16,310 nt of DNA from CAJQND01 sp051010055 (GCA_051010055.1 JBPCVY010000059.1:1-16310), one strand, 5' to 3'. Shown: positions 7,138-15,012, counted from the first letter of the stretch. Notes: generated by a model not told the origin, from the letters alone. Numbers and translations: made by a program.

Positions 7138-8318
7138 AGGCCGATCCTTTGGGCTCGGGCGGTAAAGAAGATGCCGCTTGGCTTTCTTATTGCCAGCTCG
7201 CCGCGCTTTTCAAATGTTGTGGTGTCGTAGACCTGCACCACATCGCTGTCGCGTACCGACAACCAGACCTGATGGCCACGCGGAGCAAATTCCATGTGAA
7301 GGGCCGCCGGGCCCGGTTTGAATTCGTGGACCACTTTGAGGGTTGGAACATCAACAACCTGGATGGTGTCGTTGCGCGGGTGGGCAAAGTTTACCCAAAC
7401 CTGCCGACCATCGGGGCGGGCGACCGCAAATACCGGCTGGCCGTGCACTTTTACAGCTCCGGTTTTCTTGAATGTTTCGGCATTGACCGCGATTATTTCG
7501 TGCAGGCCGACGGCTGGCAAAATGAACTGGCCGCCGGCGCGGGCCCAACCTTCCAGATGCGGCATCTTGTAGACGGGAAGTTTCTGCTCACCTTTCCCGT
7601 AGTCTGCGAGTATGCGCCGGATTTTCGGTTCTTGTTGCCAAAGATCGATATGGGCAAGGCCATCTTCGCCAAAAAGTCCGGCAATGTAATGCCTGCCATC
7701 GCTGGTGATCAGCGCGTCATAGGGCAGCTCGCCTGCTTCTCCGAGACGGTGCACCTCCGGCTTGTTCCCGCGGGAAAAGTCGGCCATCCAGATTTCACCG
7801 GCATCATAAAGGGTGTAGACAAAGCGGCGTCCGGGGGCATCTACCAGCCCCACGGTTTTTGAACGGGCGCCGTCATCGCCATAAATCGCGGGAATGTCGG
7901 CAACTTCTTCAAGGGTTTCAGCGTCAAAAACCTTCACGCCGCCAGGCTTGTAGTTGGATACGGCGATAAGCTTGCCGTCATCGGAGATGGCGCCGCCGAT
8001 GGAATTGCCCGCCTGCATGACCCGCTTGACGATTTTACGCGTGAGAACATCGAGCTTGGTCAGCCCGCCGTCACGTCCGAAAACATAGGCAAAGCGCTGG
8101 TCGCGGGAGAAAACCGCCGAGGCGTGGGAAAGATCGCCAAAACCGGTAACGCACCCCAGAACCATGATTTCGGTGGTATCGACAATGCACACAGAACCAT
8201 CGGCCCGCTCGATAACGATGCCGAGATCGCCGGTGCCGCGCAGTTCTTTGGAAACTGCAACACTAATGCCAAGCAATGCGATGATGCTGGCGGCGACAAA
8301 AATTCTCAGATACGTCAT
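7134..8318 (-). CDS. nirF: NirF, heme d1 biosynthesis protein
   Basis: A 394-residue protein made almost entirely of a d1-type eight-bladed propeller, paralogous to the C-terminal parts of NirS and NirN but lacking a CXXCH cytochrome domain. An N-terminal hydrophobic stretch (residues 4-22, ending AVS-KE) indicates export or membrane anchoring. Unlike the Pseudomonas protein, described as a lipoprotein, no lipobox Cys follows it. NirF is essential for heme d1 formation, binds late d1 intermediates and interacts with NirN and NirS in the periplasm. Its exact reaction is still debated. The start at 8318 was chosen because it overlaps the nirC stop (ATGA), has AGGAA upstream, and begins the signal sequence. 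An upstream in-frame extension to 8387 would put a basic, unlikely segment in front of it. Confidence 0.9.
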   Translation of the reverse strand: MTYLRIFVAASIIALLGISVAVSKELRGTGDLGIVIERADGSVCIVDTTEIMVLGCVTGFGDLSHASAVFSRDQRFAYVFGRDGGLTKLDVLTRKIVKRVMQAGNSIGGAISDDGKLIAVSNYKPGGVKVFDAETLEEVADIPAIYGDDGARSKTVGLVDAPGRRFVYTLYDAGEIWMADFSRGNKPEVHRLGEAGELPYDALITSDGRHYIAGLFGEDGLAHIDLWQQEPKIRRILADYGKGEQKLPVYKMPHLEGWARAGGQFILPAVGLHEIIAVNAETFKKTGAVKVHGQPVFAVARPDGRQVWVNFAHPRNDTIQVVDVPTLKVVHEFKPGPAALHMEFAPRGHQVWLSVRDSDVVQVYDTTTFEKRGELAIRKPSGIFFTARAQRIGL

Positions 8319-8665
8319 TTGATCGTTCCTGCTTTCAAGTTCTCGGCAATCCACAAAGCGTCTTCTTCGCTGATGAGACCGCGCCATGGGGGCATGGGCG
8401 TGCCGGAAATGCCGTCGAGAATGACATCGGCGATGGCGTCGGCGGGAACATCTTCAAACCGCGCCGCATCAAGGGGTTTTCCCAATCCGCCTTTCAAGGT
8501 CATGCCGTGGCATGAGCCGCAATCCTGGCGCACCAGGTAATTCAGCTCAGCCTGGCGCTCGCGTGGTAACTCGCTTGCCGCTGCCGCCGCGATAGCGGCG
8601 CAAAATATGGCCAATATCAGCGGCTTATGCCAAATATGCTGTGCCAATGTTGCTTGCCAGAACAT
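8315..8665 (-). CDS. nirC: NirC, small periplasmic cytochrome c
   Basis: A 116-residue monoheme cytochrome c. A signal peptide covers about residues 1-31 (hydrophobic core LILAIFCAAIAAAAA), and the heme c site is CGSCH at 49-53. M91 in GTPMPPW is the likely axial Met. Family role: NirC (cytochrome c55x) is a periplasmic electron carrier able to donate to NirS and proposed to take part in heme d1 maturation. The ATG at 8665 has GGAAAG four bases upstream, and the gene overlaps the end of nirE by 41 bases, so it sits tightly in the operon. A TTG at 8647 is a weaker alternative start. The reading frame continues upstream to 8764 but that part is the shadow of nirE. Confidence 0.87.
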   Translation of the reverse strand: MFWQATLAQHIWHKPLILAIFCAAIAAAAASELPRERQAELNYLVRQDCGSCHGMTLKGGLGKPLDAARFEDVPADAIADVILDGISGTPMPPWRGLISEEDALWIAENLKAGTIK

Positions 8666-9410
8666 CGTTCTTTCCAAGTTTTCCGGAAAGGGCGGCAACC
8701 TTTCCGATGATGAATAAAACCGGGCCTTCGAAATCGGCCTCTTCAATGCGCAACGGGATTTCATCCAGGTCCGCGCTCAAACGGCGCTCGCGCGGAGTGG
8801 TTGCGTTGTTAACCGCAAGCACCGGCGTTTCCTGGGGCATGCCGTGGGCGATCAGCTTTTCAGAAATTTCCGCAATATTTGCCCTGCCCATATAGACAAC
8901 CAAAGTGGTGTCAGGATCAGCCAGGCCCTGCCAGTCAAAATCAAGCTCCCTGTCCTGGCGGCAATGGCCGGTCAAATAACGAACGCCTGAGGCCACTCCG
9001 CGATGGGTGAGGGGGATGCCGCATGTTGCTGCACACCCTTGTGCTGCCGTAATGCCGGGTACCACTTCATAGCTGACGCCATGGGCCACCAGTTCCATCG
9101 CTTCTTCGCTGCCGCGGCCAAATACCAGTGGATCGCCACCCTTCAGCCGCACGACTATCCGGCCCTTGCGCGCAATACGGACTATGAGATCGTTGATTTC
9201 CTCTTGCGGCACTGGGTGATGGCTGGGCTGTTTGCCAACGGAAATTCTGGTTGCACCTGCCGGCGCCAAATCAAGAATTTCATGGGAAACCAACCGGTCA
9301 TAAACAATCACATCTGCTGACTTGATGACCTTCAGCGCCTTTAAAGTCAGAAGGTCGGGGTCACCGGGGCCAGCGCCAACCAGGTAAACGCATCCGCTGT
9401 TAATCTCCAT
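8625..9410 (-). CDS. nirE: NirE, SAM uroporphyrinogen-III C-methyltransferase
   Basis: A 261-residue tetrapyrrole methylase: VGAGPGDPDLLTLKA at 11-25, VRLKGGDPLVFGRG at 87-100 and VVPGITAA at 116-123 are the standard SUMT motifs for SAM and uroporphyrinogen binding. It methylates uroporphyrinogen III at C2 and C7 to give precorrin-2, the entry step to siroheme and heme d1. There is no CysG-like dehydrogenase/ferrochelatase domain, so oxidation and iron insertion must be done by other proteins. The ATG at 9410 is preferred because AAGGGGG lies eight bases upstream. The in-frame ATG at 9434 has only a weak site. The same family includes CobA and the CysG C-terminal domain. Position directly after nirS supports the nirE name. 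Confidence 0.92.
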   Translation of the reverse strand: MEINSGCVYLVGAGPGDPDLLTLKALKVIKSADVIVYDRLVSHEILDLAPAGATRISVGKQPSHHPVPQEEINDLIVRIARKGRIVVRLKGGDPLVFGRGSEEAMELVAHGVSYEVVPGITAAQGCAATCGIPLTHRGVASGVRYLTGHCRQDRELDFDWQGLADPDTTLVVYMGRANIAEISEKLIAHGMPQETPVLAVNNATTPRERRLSADLDEIPLRIEEADFEGPVLFIIGKVAALSGKLGKNDVLASNIGTAYLA

Positions 9411-9448
9411 GGGCGTTTCCCCCTTAGATGCCATTTTCCAGAAAGAAC

Positions 9449-9474
9449 CAGGGACGCAGTTGCCCGCGCCCCTG
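9449..9474 (-). terminator. Hairpin between nirS and nirE, possible attenuator
   Basis: In the 79-base nirS-nirE gap, the minus strand holds CAGGGGCGC, an eight-base loop and GCGTCCCTG, a nine-pair stem with one G-T wobble. It is followed by a pyrimidine-rich GGTTCTTTCT. This is shaped like a partial Rho-independent terminator or an mRNA 3'-end stabiliser. It would let nirS message exceed the message for the downstream maturation genes, which need less product. The T run is interrupted, so full termination is unlikely. Confidence 0.5.
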
Positions 9475-9489
9475 CAGTTTTTACTTACG

Positions 9490-11268
9490 TCAGTAGACGT
9501 CGTTTCTTGTGTTGTAGACGTTGAATTTTCCGGTAGGCGTTACCAGGCGCTTGTCCTTGATAACCTTCTTCAACTTCAACGTTTTATCGTCGACAACAAC
9601 GATCGCCGATTCTTGATCCTTGCCATTCCAGACAGAGAACCATATTTCATCACCAGCTTGGTTGAATTCGCCCTGCACAACCCGGCGGACGCCTTCGGTA
9701 ATGCCAGACCATTCGCCGATAGGCAGAACCGTGTACTCGGGCTCCTCCTTCGTCAGATCGGCAATCTTGAAAACGGCGATTGACGATGAAATCTCAGCTT
9801 CCGGGTTCAACGGCGTATCCACATAGAGATGGCCCGACTTGGGATGGGATTTCACGAACAGTGAACCGCCGCCCTGGCCCTCAAGGGTTTGCACAACCTT
9901 CCATGCCTGATCGGGATGGCCTTCCGGGTCCGTGCCAATGAGCGAAATGGTTTCATCGCCCAGATGGCTGGTGACCCAAACCGGTCCAAATGTCGGGTGT
10001 TTAAGATTGGCGCCGCGGCCCGGATGCGGTTTCACGCCGCCCGATTCGATCACCGAGACCAGTTTGCCGTCCTTGGTGTCCACAATCGCCAGCCTGTCGC
10101 GGGCGTTGGCGGCAACCAGGAAGTAGCGCCCCGTTGAGTCAAAGCCACCATCATGCAGGAAGCGTTCAGCCTCAATGTCGGTCACCTTCAGGTTCTTGAT
10201 GTCGGAATAGTCGACAAGTAGAATGTGCCCGGTTTCCTTGATGTTTACGACAAATTCGGGCCGGTAGTGAGAGGCCACGATTGCGGCCACGCGCGGCTCA
10301 GGATGGTATTCCTGCGTGTCGTAAGTCATGCCGCGTGTGGAAACGATTTTAAGCGGTTCCAAAGTGGCGCCATCCATAATCACATATTGTGGAGGCCAGT
10401 AAGAACCGGCGATCGCATACTTGTCTTCCCAGCCTTTCATCTTGGATGTTTCAACTGACCGGGCTTCAGAGCCAACCTTCACTTCGGCCACTTTCGCCGG
10501 TGGGTCCATCCACAAATCGATGAGGTCGATTTTGGCATCGCGGCCAATCGTGAACAGATAACGCCCGGATGCCGAAATGCGCGAGATATGCACCGCATAC
10601 CCGGTCTTGATTGTGGTGACGATTTCTTTGGTGTCACCGCTGATCAAGGCGATTTCGCCGGTATCGCGAAGGGTTACCGAGAAGATATTGTCCAGGTTCA
10701 GATCGTTCTCTTGCTTGGTTGGACGCTTTTCAACCGGTATGTGGGTCACCCACGAGGCGCGGGCTTTCTCCATGCCGAATTCCGGCGGCGTGGCCGGTTC
10801 GTTGAGCAGATAATTTGCCATCAAGTCGATATCTTCAGCGGAAAGATCACCCGAGGTTCCCCAGTTCGGCATACCGGCCGGCGAACCATAATTGATGAAA
10901 TCACGCAGATATTCGAAGCCGACTTCCTTAGTAAGGTCGGTGGTGAGCGCCTTGCCTGTTGCGCCCTTGCGCAAAACGCCGTGACAGCCTGCACAGCGTT
11001 GGAAGTAAATTTCGTTGGCGCGGTCGAACTGCGCCTTGGTGAGCACGGGAACGCCTTCCTTTGCGCCCGGTTGCTCCATTTTTTCTTCCTTCATGACATC
11101 AAGGCTGGGCTCATATTTGGCGCCAGGCGTTGAGCCGTGCTTTCTCACATCGGTGGGCGATGGTTTCGTTTCGGCAAGTACTGGAACCGAGTTTGCTGCG
11201 ACCAGGGCAAGTGGAATAGCGATGCTGGCCAGAACAGTTGTGGTCTTCATTATGGTTCGCAGAGACAT
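9490..11268 (-). CDS. nirS: NirS, cytochrome cd1 nitrite reductase
   Basis: A 592-residue precursor that reduces nitrite to NO in the periplasm. It has a Sec signal peptide (about 1-33), a cytochrome c domain with CAGCH at C92/C95/H96 and Met at M133, then a d1-binding eight-bladed propeller. Subtracting 27 from the precursor numbers matches the Paracoccus pantotrophus numbering I recall: H44 and Y52 match the switching ligands His17 and Tyr25, H227 matches the d1 ligand His200, and H372 and H415 match the active-site His345 and His388. All key residues are therefore present with no spacing change. The start at 11268 is fixed by AGGAGG five bases upstream; the ATG at 11250 has no such site. 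Divergent from nirI, with an FNR-type box 124 bases upstream. NirN and NirF are shorter relatives lacking parts of this set. Confidence 0.97.
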   Translation of the reverse strand: MSLRTIMKTTTVLASIAIPLALVAANSVPVLAETKPSPTDVRKHGSTPGAKYEPSLDVMKEEKMEQPGAKEGVPVLTKAQFDRANEIYFQRCAGCHGVLRKGATGKALTTDLTKEVGFEYLRDFINYGSPAGMPNWGTSGDLSAEDIDLMANYLLNEPATPPEFGMEKARASWVTHIPVEKRPTKQENDLNLDNIFSVTLRDTGEIALISGDTKEIVTTIKTGYAVHISRISASGRYLFTIGRDAKIDLIDLWMDPPAKVAEVKVGSEARSVETSKMKGWEDKYAIAGSYWPPQYVIMDGATLEPLKIVSTRGMTYDTQEYHPEPRVAAIVASHYRPEFVVNIKETGHILLVDYSDIKNLKVTDIEAERFLHDGGFDSTGRYFLVAANARDRLAIVDTKDGKLVSVIESGGVKPHPGRGANLKHPTFGPVWVTSHLGDETISLIGTDPEGHPDQAWKVVQTLEGQGGGSLFVKSHPKSGHLYVDTPLNPEAEISSSIAVFKIADLTKEEPEYTVLPIGEWSGITEGVRRVVQGEFNQAGDEIWFSVWNGKDQESAIVVVDDKTLKLKKVIKDKRLVTPTGKFNVYNTRNDVY

Positions 11269-11357
11269 TTCTCCCTCCTCGGCAAGACCAACACCACTCA
11301 AAATCGAGGTTCTGCTTTAGTGTTGATCAATTAGACTTTCATCTACTCATGGCAGCG

Positions 11358-11363
11358 AATATG
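11358..11363 (-). promoter_or_regulatory. Candidate -10 of the nirS promoter
   Basis: If the palindrome at 11386-11399 acts as a class II activator site (centre at -41.5), nirS transcription would start near 11351. The -10 element is then expected here, and the minus strand reads CATATT, four of six matches to TATAAT. The leader would be about 80 bases. This is spacing-based inference only. Confidence 0.35.
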
Positions 11364-11385
11364 TCAGTGTTCGCAAAGGTGGGGA

Positions 11386-11399
11386 TTGACTTAAGTCAA
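11386..11399. promoter_or_regulatory. FNR/NnrR-type operator, nirS-nirI
   Basis: TTGACTTAAGTCAA is a perfect palindrome with the TTGAC-N4-GTCAA form used by FNR/NNR/DNR-family activators, lying in the only divergent promoter region of the window. Being symmetric, it could serve nirS (start 124 bases away on the minus strand) and nirI (centre 45 bases before its ATG). In Paracoccus, nir genes are activated by NNR in response to NO. The regulator gene is not in this window. Confidence 0.8.
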
Positions 11400-11436
11400 G
11401 GAGAGCAAAAAGAACGCTCCCCATAAGATTATACTT

Positions 11437-13551
11437 ATGGCGATCATTGCGAATATTCGGACATGCGTGGCAGCTTTCGTGCTGTTACTTGCGGTTGCTG
11501 GGTCAACATTGCCAGCAGCGTCCCAAATTGTGGCAGACGAGGATGGGGTGCTGGAGGCTTTTGCCAGCGAACTTTTTGCAGCGCCGCAGGATCAGATCAC
11601 GGTGGGCGCATTTGAAGGCGCGCCCAAAGTTGCCCGGGTGGAGCGTGACGGCCGGCTTGTAGGCTATCTGGCATCAACATGGGATGTATCAGGCAGCGTT
11701 GGCTATTCCGGAAAGCCTATCGACATCCTCATCGCCATTGACACTTCGGCAAAAATCACCGGGGCAAGGTTGATTGATCAGTCCGAACCCATTCTCACCA
11801 TCGGGGTTTCTGATGAGGACATCGCCCAGTATGTGAAGGCATTTGCCGGTGTTGATCTGGCCGCAACGGCCATAATCGAGGAACAGGCGGGATTTCCGCC
11901 AGTTATCGCCGGGGCTAGTGTATCGAGCGGTGTTATTCGCGATGGGATTATCCGCACAGGGCGCGCCGTTGCCCTTGCCAAGGGGTTGCTGGGTAATGGG
12001 AAGGCACAAAGTATCGACCGTGTCAGTTTTCAGAAGAACAACTGGCCAGCGCTTCGGGAGATGGGCGCCGTAGCCGGGCGGACAATTTCGATTGCAGAAG
12101 CACGCGAAGCCCTGGCAAACCCAAAGCTCTATGCTGAGACCGATGGCGCAAAACCGTTTCTTGAAGTCTACACAGTACTTCTGACACCGCCGGTCATTGG
12201 CCAGAACCTTCTTGGCCAGCGCGAGTTTACATCCTTGTTTTCGGCGATAGGCCCCGATGACAACGCCATTCTTGTTGCTGCCAACGGACTTTATTCAATC
12301 AAGGGCACAAGCTGGCGGCGCAGCGGCGTGTTCGAACGTATGGAACTGGTGCAAGGCCCGCGCACCATTCAGCTCACCAAGTCGGGCTACCGCAATATTG
12401 AGCAGCTTGCAGCTCAAGGCGCGCCGGAGTTCCGCGAACTGGGCGTATTCATTATCCCAGCAGGAACGGCGTTCAATCCTGCAGAACCCTGGCGGCTTTC
12501 CGTTTTGGCGAGTGAGAAAAATGCGGATGGCGTTACGCTCAAGGCGGCATTTCCCGTGCGCTACAAGGTGCCGGACGCGCTGGTTCTGGGGGCAGCGCAA
12601 ACGGATGCGCTAGCCCAGGACGAGCCGGTACTGTGGCAGGAGAACTGGCGCAGCCAGAAGTTCAAGATTGCAATTGTCGGCATCATGCTGCTGGTGCTCG
12701 GGGTGATTTTGTTCTTCCAGGAACCGCTGACAAGACGGATCAGGCTTTACCGCGTCACCCGGTTGAGCTTCCTCATTGCCACCGTTTGCATTCTTGGCCT
12801 CTTGTTCGGTGCCCAACTGTCCGTAGTGCATGTTCTTGCCTTTGCCCAATCGATCAGAACAGGATTTCAGTGGGAAACGTTTTTACTTGATCCGCTGATT
12901 TTTGTGCTTTGGAGCTTTGTTGCGGTTGCGCTTTTATTTTGGGGAAGGGGTGTTTACTGCGGCTGGCTGTGCCCCTTTGGTGCGTTGCAGGAACTCCTGA
13001 ACAAGCTCGCCCGCCGGGCAGGCATTCGCCAGATTGAAGTGCCGTTCGGCCTGCACGAGCGGTTGTGGCCAATCAAGTATGTGCTGTTCCTGGCAATTTT
13101 TGCCTTATCGCTCCACTCTATTCTTTATGCGTTCTGGGCCGCGGAAATAGAGCCGTTCAAGACGGTCGTCACCCTCAAGTTCATGCGCACCTGGCCGTTT
13201 GTCATCTATGCAGTTGTGATCCTGTTTGCCGGCCTGTTCATCGAGCGCATCTTTTGCCGCTATTTGTGCCCGCTTGGCGCAGCCCTTGCGATACCGGCGC
13301 GCCTGAGAATGTTTGAATGGCTGAAGCGCCGCCATCAGTGCGGCCAGGAATGCAGAATTTGCGCCACGAAGTGCATCGTTCAGGCAATCCACCCCACCGG
13401 TGAGATTAACCCAAACGAGTGCATTCATTGTCTCAACTGCCAAACACTCTATAACGACGAAACCATTTGCCCACCGCTCAAAGCAAGGGTCCAGCGCCGG
13501 CTTGCACGCGAAAAAGCGATCCTGGCGGCAAAGGAGCAGGCAAATGATTGA
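11437..13551 (+). CDS. nirI: NirI, NosR-like flavin/Fe-S membrane protein
   Basis: A 704-residue membrane protein of the NosR/NirI family. In order: signal peptide (about 8-28), periplasmic FMN-binding domain (about 70-185), a further periplasmic region, then several transmembrane helices from about 408 to 605. CxxxCP motifs lie at C508/C512 and C607/C611, and the cytosolic C-terminus is ferredoxin-like (C635-x3-C639-x2-C642-x3-C646, and C662-x2-C665-x2-C668-x9-C678). Paracoccus NirI is needed for nirS expression, and NosR passes electrons or maintains N2O reductase, so a redox role is likely. NirI is preferred over NosR because the gene is divergent from nirS, is followed by an ApbE gene, and no nosZ is visible. 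Odd points: the flavin-attachment motif reads AGAS (158-161) rather than SGAT, and the ATG has no ribosome binding site. Confidence 0.87.
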   Translation: MAIIANIRTCVAAFVLLLAVAGSTLPAASQIVADEDGVLEAFASELFAAPQDQITVGAFEGAPKVARVERDGRLVGYLASTWDVSGSVGYSGKPIDILIAIDTSAKITGARLIDQSEPILTIGVSDEDIAQYVKAFAGVDLAATAIIEEQAGFPPVIAGASVSSGVIRDGIIRTGRAVALAKGLLGNGKAQSIDRVSFQKNNWPALREMGAVAGRTISIAEAREALANPKLYAETDGAKPFLEVYTVLLTPPVIGQNLLGQREFTSLFSAIGPDDNAILVAANGLYSIKGTSWRRSGVFERMELVQGPRTIQLTKSGYRNIEQLAAQGAPEFRELGVFIIPAGTAFNPAEPWRLSVLASEKNADGVTLKAAFPVRYKVPDALVLGAAQTDALAQDEPVLWQENWRSQKFKIAIVGIMLLVLGVILFFQEPLTRRIRLYRVTRLSFLIATVCILGLLFGAQLSVVHVLAFAQSIRTGFQWETFLLDPLIFVLWSFVAVALLFWGRGVYCGWLCPFGALQELLNKLARRAGIRQIEVPFGLHERLWPIKYVLFLAIFALSLHSILYAFWAAEIEPFKTVVTLKFMRTWPFVIYAVVILFAGLFIERIFCRYLCPLGAALAIPARLRMFEWLKRRHQCGQECRICATKCIVQAIHPTGEINPNECIHCLNCQTLYNDETICPPLKARVQRRLAREKAILAAKEQAND

Positions 13552-14509
13552 AACCAAACTCTCCAAGCGCAGATTCCTGACAATTTTTGTAGCAGCAACA
13601 TCGGCAGCCCTCATGCCTTCCAAAATGGCCAGAGCAAGCACGCTTACGTCGTGGAAGGGAACAGCCCTTGGGGCAGATGCCAGCCTGCTATTCCAGGGAC
13701 TGAGTAAACCTCAGGAACGGAAGCTGGTTGGGCATGTACTTGCAGAGGTGGAGCGGCTTGAGCAGATTTTCAGTCTCTATATTCCAAGTTCAGAACTGTG
13801 CCGGTTGAACCGGGAGGGAATGCTCGAAAATCCCTCCCACGACATGCAAGTACTGCTTTCCCAAGCGCTTTGGTTCTGGCGGCAAACCGATAGCGCCTTT
13901 AATCCGGCCATCCAGCCCCTTTGGCTGATGCTCAAAGAGCACTTCGCCAATTCCCCCGGTAGCAAAGGGCCAGATGCGGGTCTCATTGCCAGTGCGCTTC
14001 ATTTGTGCAAGCCGGAAAACATTGAAATCCGAGGTGGCCGGATCGTGATGCGGCCCGGAATGGCGCTCACCTTCAATGGCATTGCCCAAGGATATATAAC
14101 CGACCGTGTGGTGGAGATCTTGCGATCGGAAGGTCTGCGCCACGTTTTGGTTGATCTTGGTGAGATGCGAGCCTTGCCCGGCCGGCCATGGCAGGTTGGG
14201 TTGGGCGGTGCGAGAGCGCAGGCAACGCTTGCGGGCAGGGCGCTGGCAACATCTGCCCCGGCAGGAATGCGTCTTTCTAAAAATTCTAACTGGCATCATT
14301 TAGTCGACCCCGGTACGGGCAAGTGCCCAGCGCATGTGCGCCAGGTAAGCGTTCTAAGCGACGAGGCCATGACCGCCGATGCTCTTTCAACCGCGCTTGC
14401 GGTGAGCGGGCCCGCCGGCTGGGAGCGGATTGCCCGGCGTTTCCCACATGTTTCAATTCATCTGGAAACAGCAGAGGGGAGATTTTTCAAAACCGGCCAG
14501 TTCGATTGA
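13544..14509 (+). CDS. nirX: NirX, ApbE-like FMN transferase
   Basis: A 321-residue ApbE-family flavin transferase, which attaches FMN from FAD covalently to Thr/Ser of exported flavoproteins. The natural substrate here would be NirI. Family landmarks: FNPAIQPLW (119-127), LTFNGIAQGYITDRV (175-189), LVDLGE (202-207), ATSAPAG (235-241) with HHLVDPGTG (251-259), and AMTADALSTAL (275-285), the Mg/FAD-binding end. The N-terminus (SKRRFLTIFVAATSAAL) resembles a Tat signal with Lys for the first Arg, as expected for a periplasmic NosX/NirX protein. Start: AAGGAG eight bases before the ATG at 13544, overlapping the nirI stop by eight bases. The usual ATSG is ATSA and the usual DLGGD is DLGEM here, so the active site is slightly unorthodox. 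NosX is the closest alternative name. Confidence 0.85.
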   Translation: MIETKLSKRRFLTIFVAATSAALMPSKMARASTLTSWKGTALGADASLLFQGLSKPQERKLVGHVLAEVERLEQIFSLYIPSSELCRLNREGMLENPSHDMQVLLSQALWFWRQTDSAFNPAIQPLWLMLKEHFANSPGSKGPDAGLIASALHLCKPENIEIRGGRIVMRPGMALTFNGIAQGYITDRVVEILRSEGLRHVLVDLGEMRALPGRPWQVGLGGARAQATLAGRALATSAPAGMRLSKNSNWHHLVDPGTGKCPAHVRQVSVLSDEAMTADALSTALAVSGPAGWERIARRFPHVSIHLETAEGRFFKTGQFD

Positions 14510-14519
14510 TTTTAGTCAA
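14506..14519 (+). promoter_or_regulatory. FNR/NnrR-type box before the cytochrome c gene
   Basis: TTGATTTTAGTCAA fits TTGAY-N4-RTCAA and overlaps the nirX stop codon. Its centre is about 83 bases before the cytochrome ATG at 14596. A class II promoter would start transcription near 14554, but the -10 region there (TACTTT) is poor. It would let the cytochrome be expressed apart from nirIX. Confidence 0.6.
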
Positions 14520-14595
14520 GGCGGGAGATTCTGAACCCATTACTTTGGTCCACGATCTTGATGAACCGTCAATTCTGCCAAAAGGAGAAACCGAG

Positions 14596-14985
14596 ATGAG
14601 TGCGCGCGTGGTTAAGTTGTTTGCAGCGGCATTGCTGGCGGCGAGCGCCGTGACCGGCAGTGCATTAGCTGACGGCGACGTCAAAAAGGGAGCGAAGGTC
14701 TACAAAAAGTGTAAAGCCTGCCATTTGGTCGATAAGGAAAAGAACAAGGTCGGCCCTCATCTTGTCGGTATTTTTGGCAGAACTGCAGGCACAGTTGAAG
14801 GGTTCAAGTATTCCAAAGCCATGGCTGATTCGGGCGTTGTATGGACGACTGAAACGCTTACCGAATATCTCGCCAAGCCGAAGAAATACATGCCGGGTAC
14901 CAAAATGGCGTTCGCCGGAATCAGAAAAGAAAAACAGATTTCTGATCTTTTGGCTTATCTTGAAGAGAATACAAAAGCTCAGTAA
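14596..14985 (+). CDS. Class I cytochrome c (c2/c550-like)
   Basis: A 129-residue periplasmic monoheme cytochrome c. The signal peptide covers about 1-25 (ending ALA-DG), the heme site is CKACH at 39-43, and the axial Met is M104 in PKKYMPGTKMAFAG. This C-terminal stretch, together with GFKYSKAMADSGVVWTTETL (69-88), is strikingly like mitochondrial cytochrome c, which places it in the cytochrome c2/c550 group. Such proteins shuttle electrons from the bc1 complex to NirS and to CuA- or heme-containing terminal reductases. Its place between the nir genes and a CuA-containing enzyme suggests it feeds one or both. AAAGGAG lies eight bases before the ATG. An FNR-type box upstream and a strong terminator downstream suggest it is monocistronic. 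Confidence 0.88.
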   Translation: MSARVVKLFAAALLAASAVTGSALADGDVKKGAKVYKKCKACHLVDKEKNKVGPHLVGIFGRTAGTVEGFKYSKAMADSGVVWTTETLTEYLAKPKKYMPGTKMAFAGIRKEKQISDLLAYLEENTKAQ

Positions 14986-15012
14986 TCATTCGTCAGTATA
15001 CGAAAAAACTTC

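Noticed and set aside
7149..7862. 237-residue open frame on the plus strand
   Set aside because: It lies wholly opposite nirF, which has clear family features. The frame is a shadow of GC-rich coding sequence.
11323..11330. TTGATCAA palindrome in the nirS leader
   Set aside because: It has the FNR half-sites joined without the four-base spacer, and the wider match TTGAT-CAAT-TAGAC has a poor second half. It also lies downstream of the expected nirS start.
11437..14509. Naming the pair nosR-nosX
   Set aside because: The proteins are of that family, but position divergent from nirS and the absence of nosZDFYL in view favour nirI-nirX.
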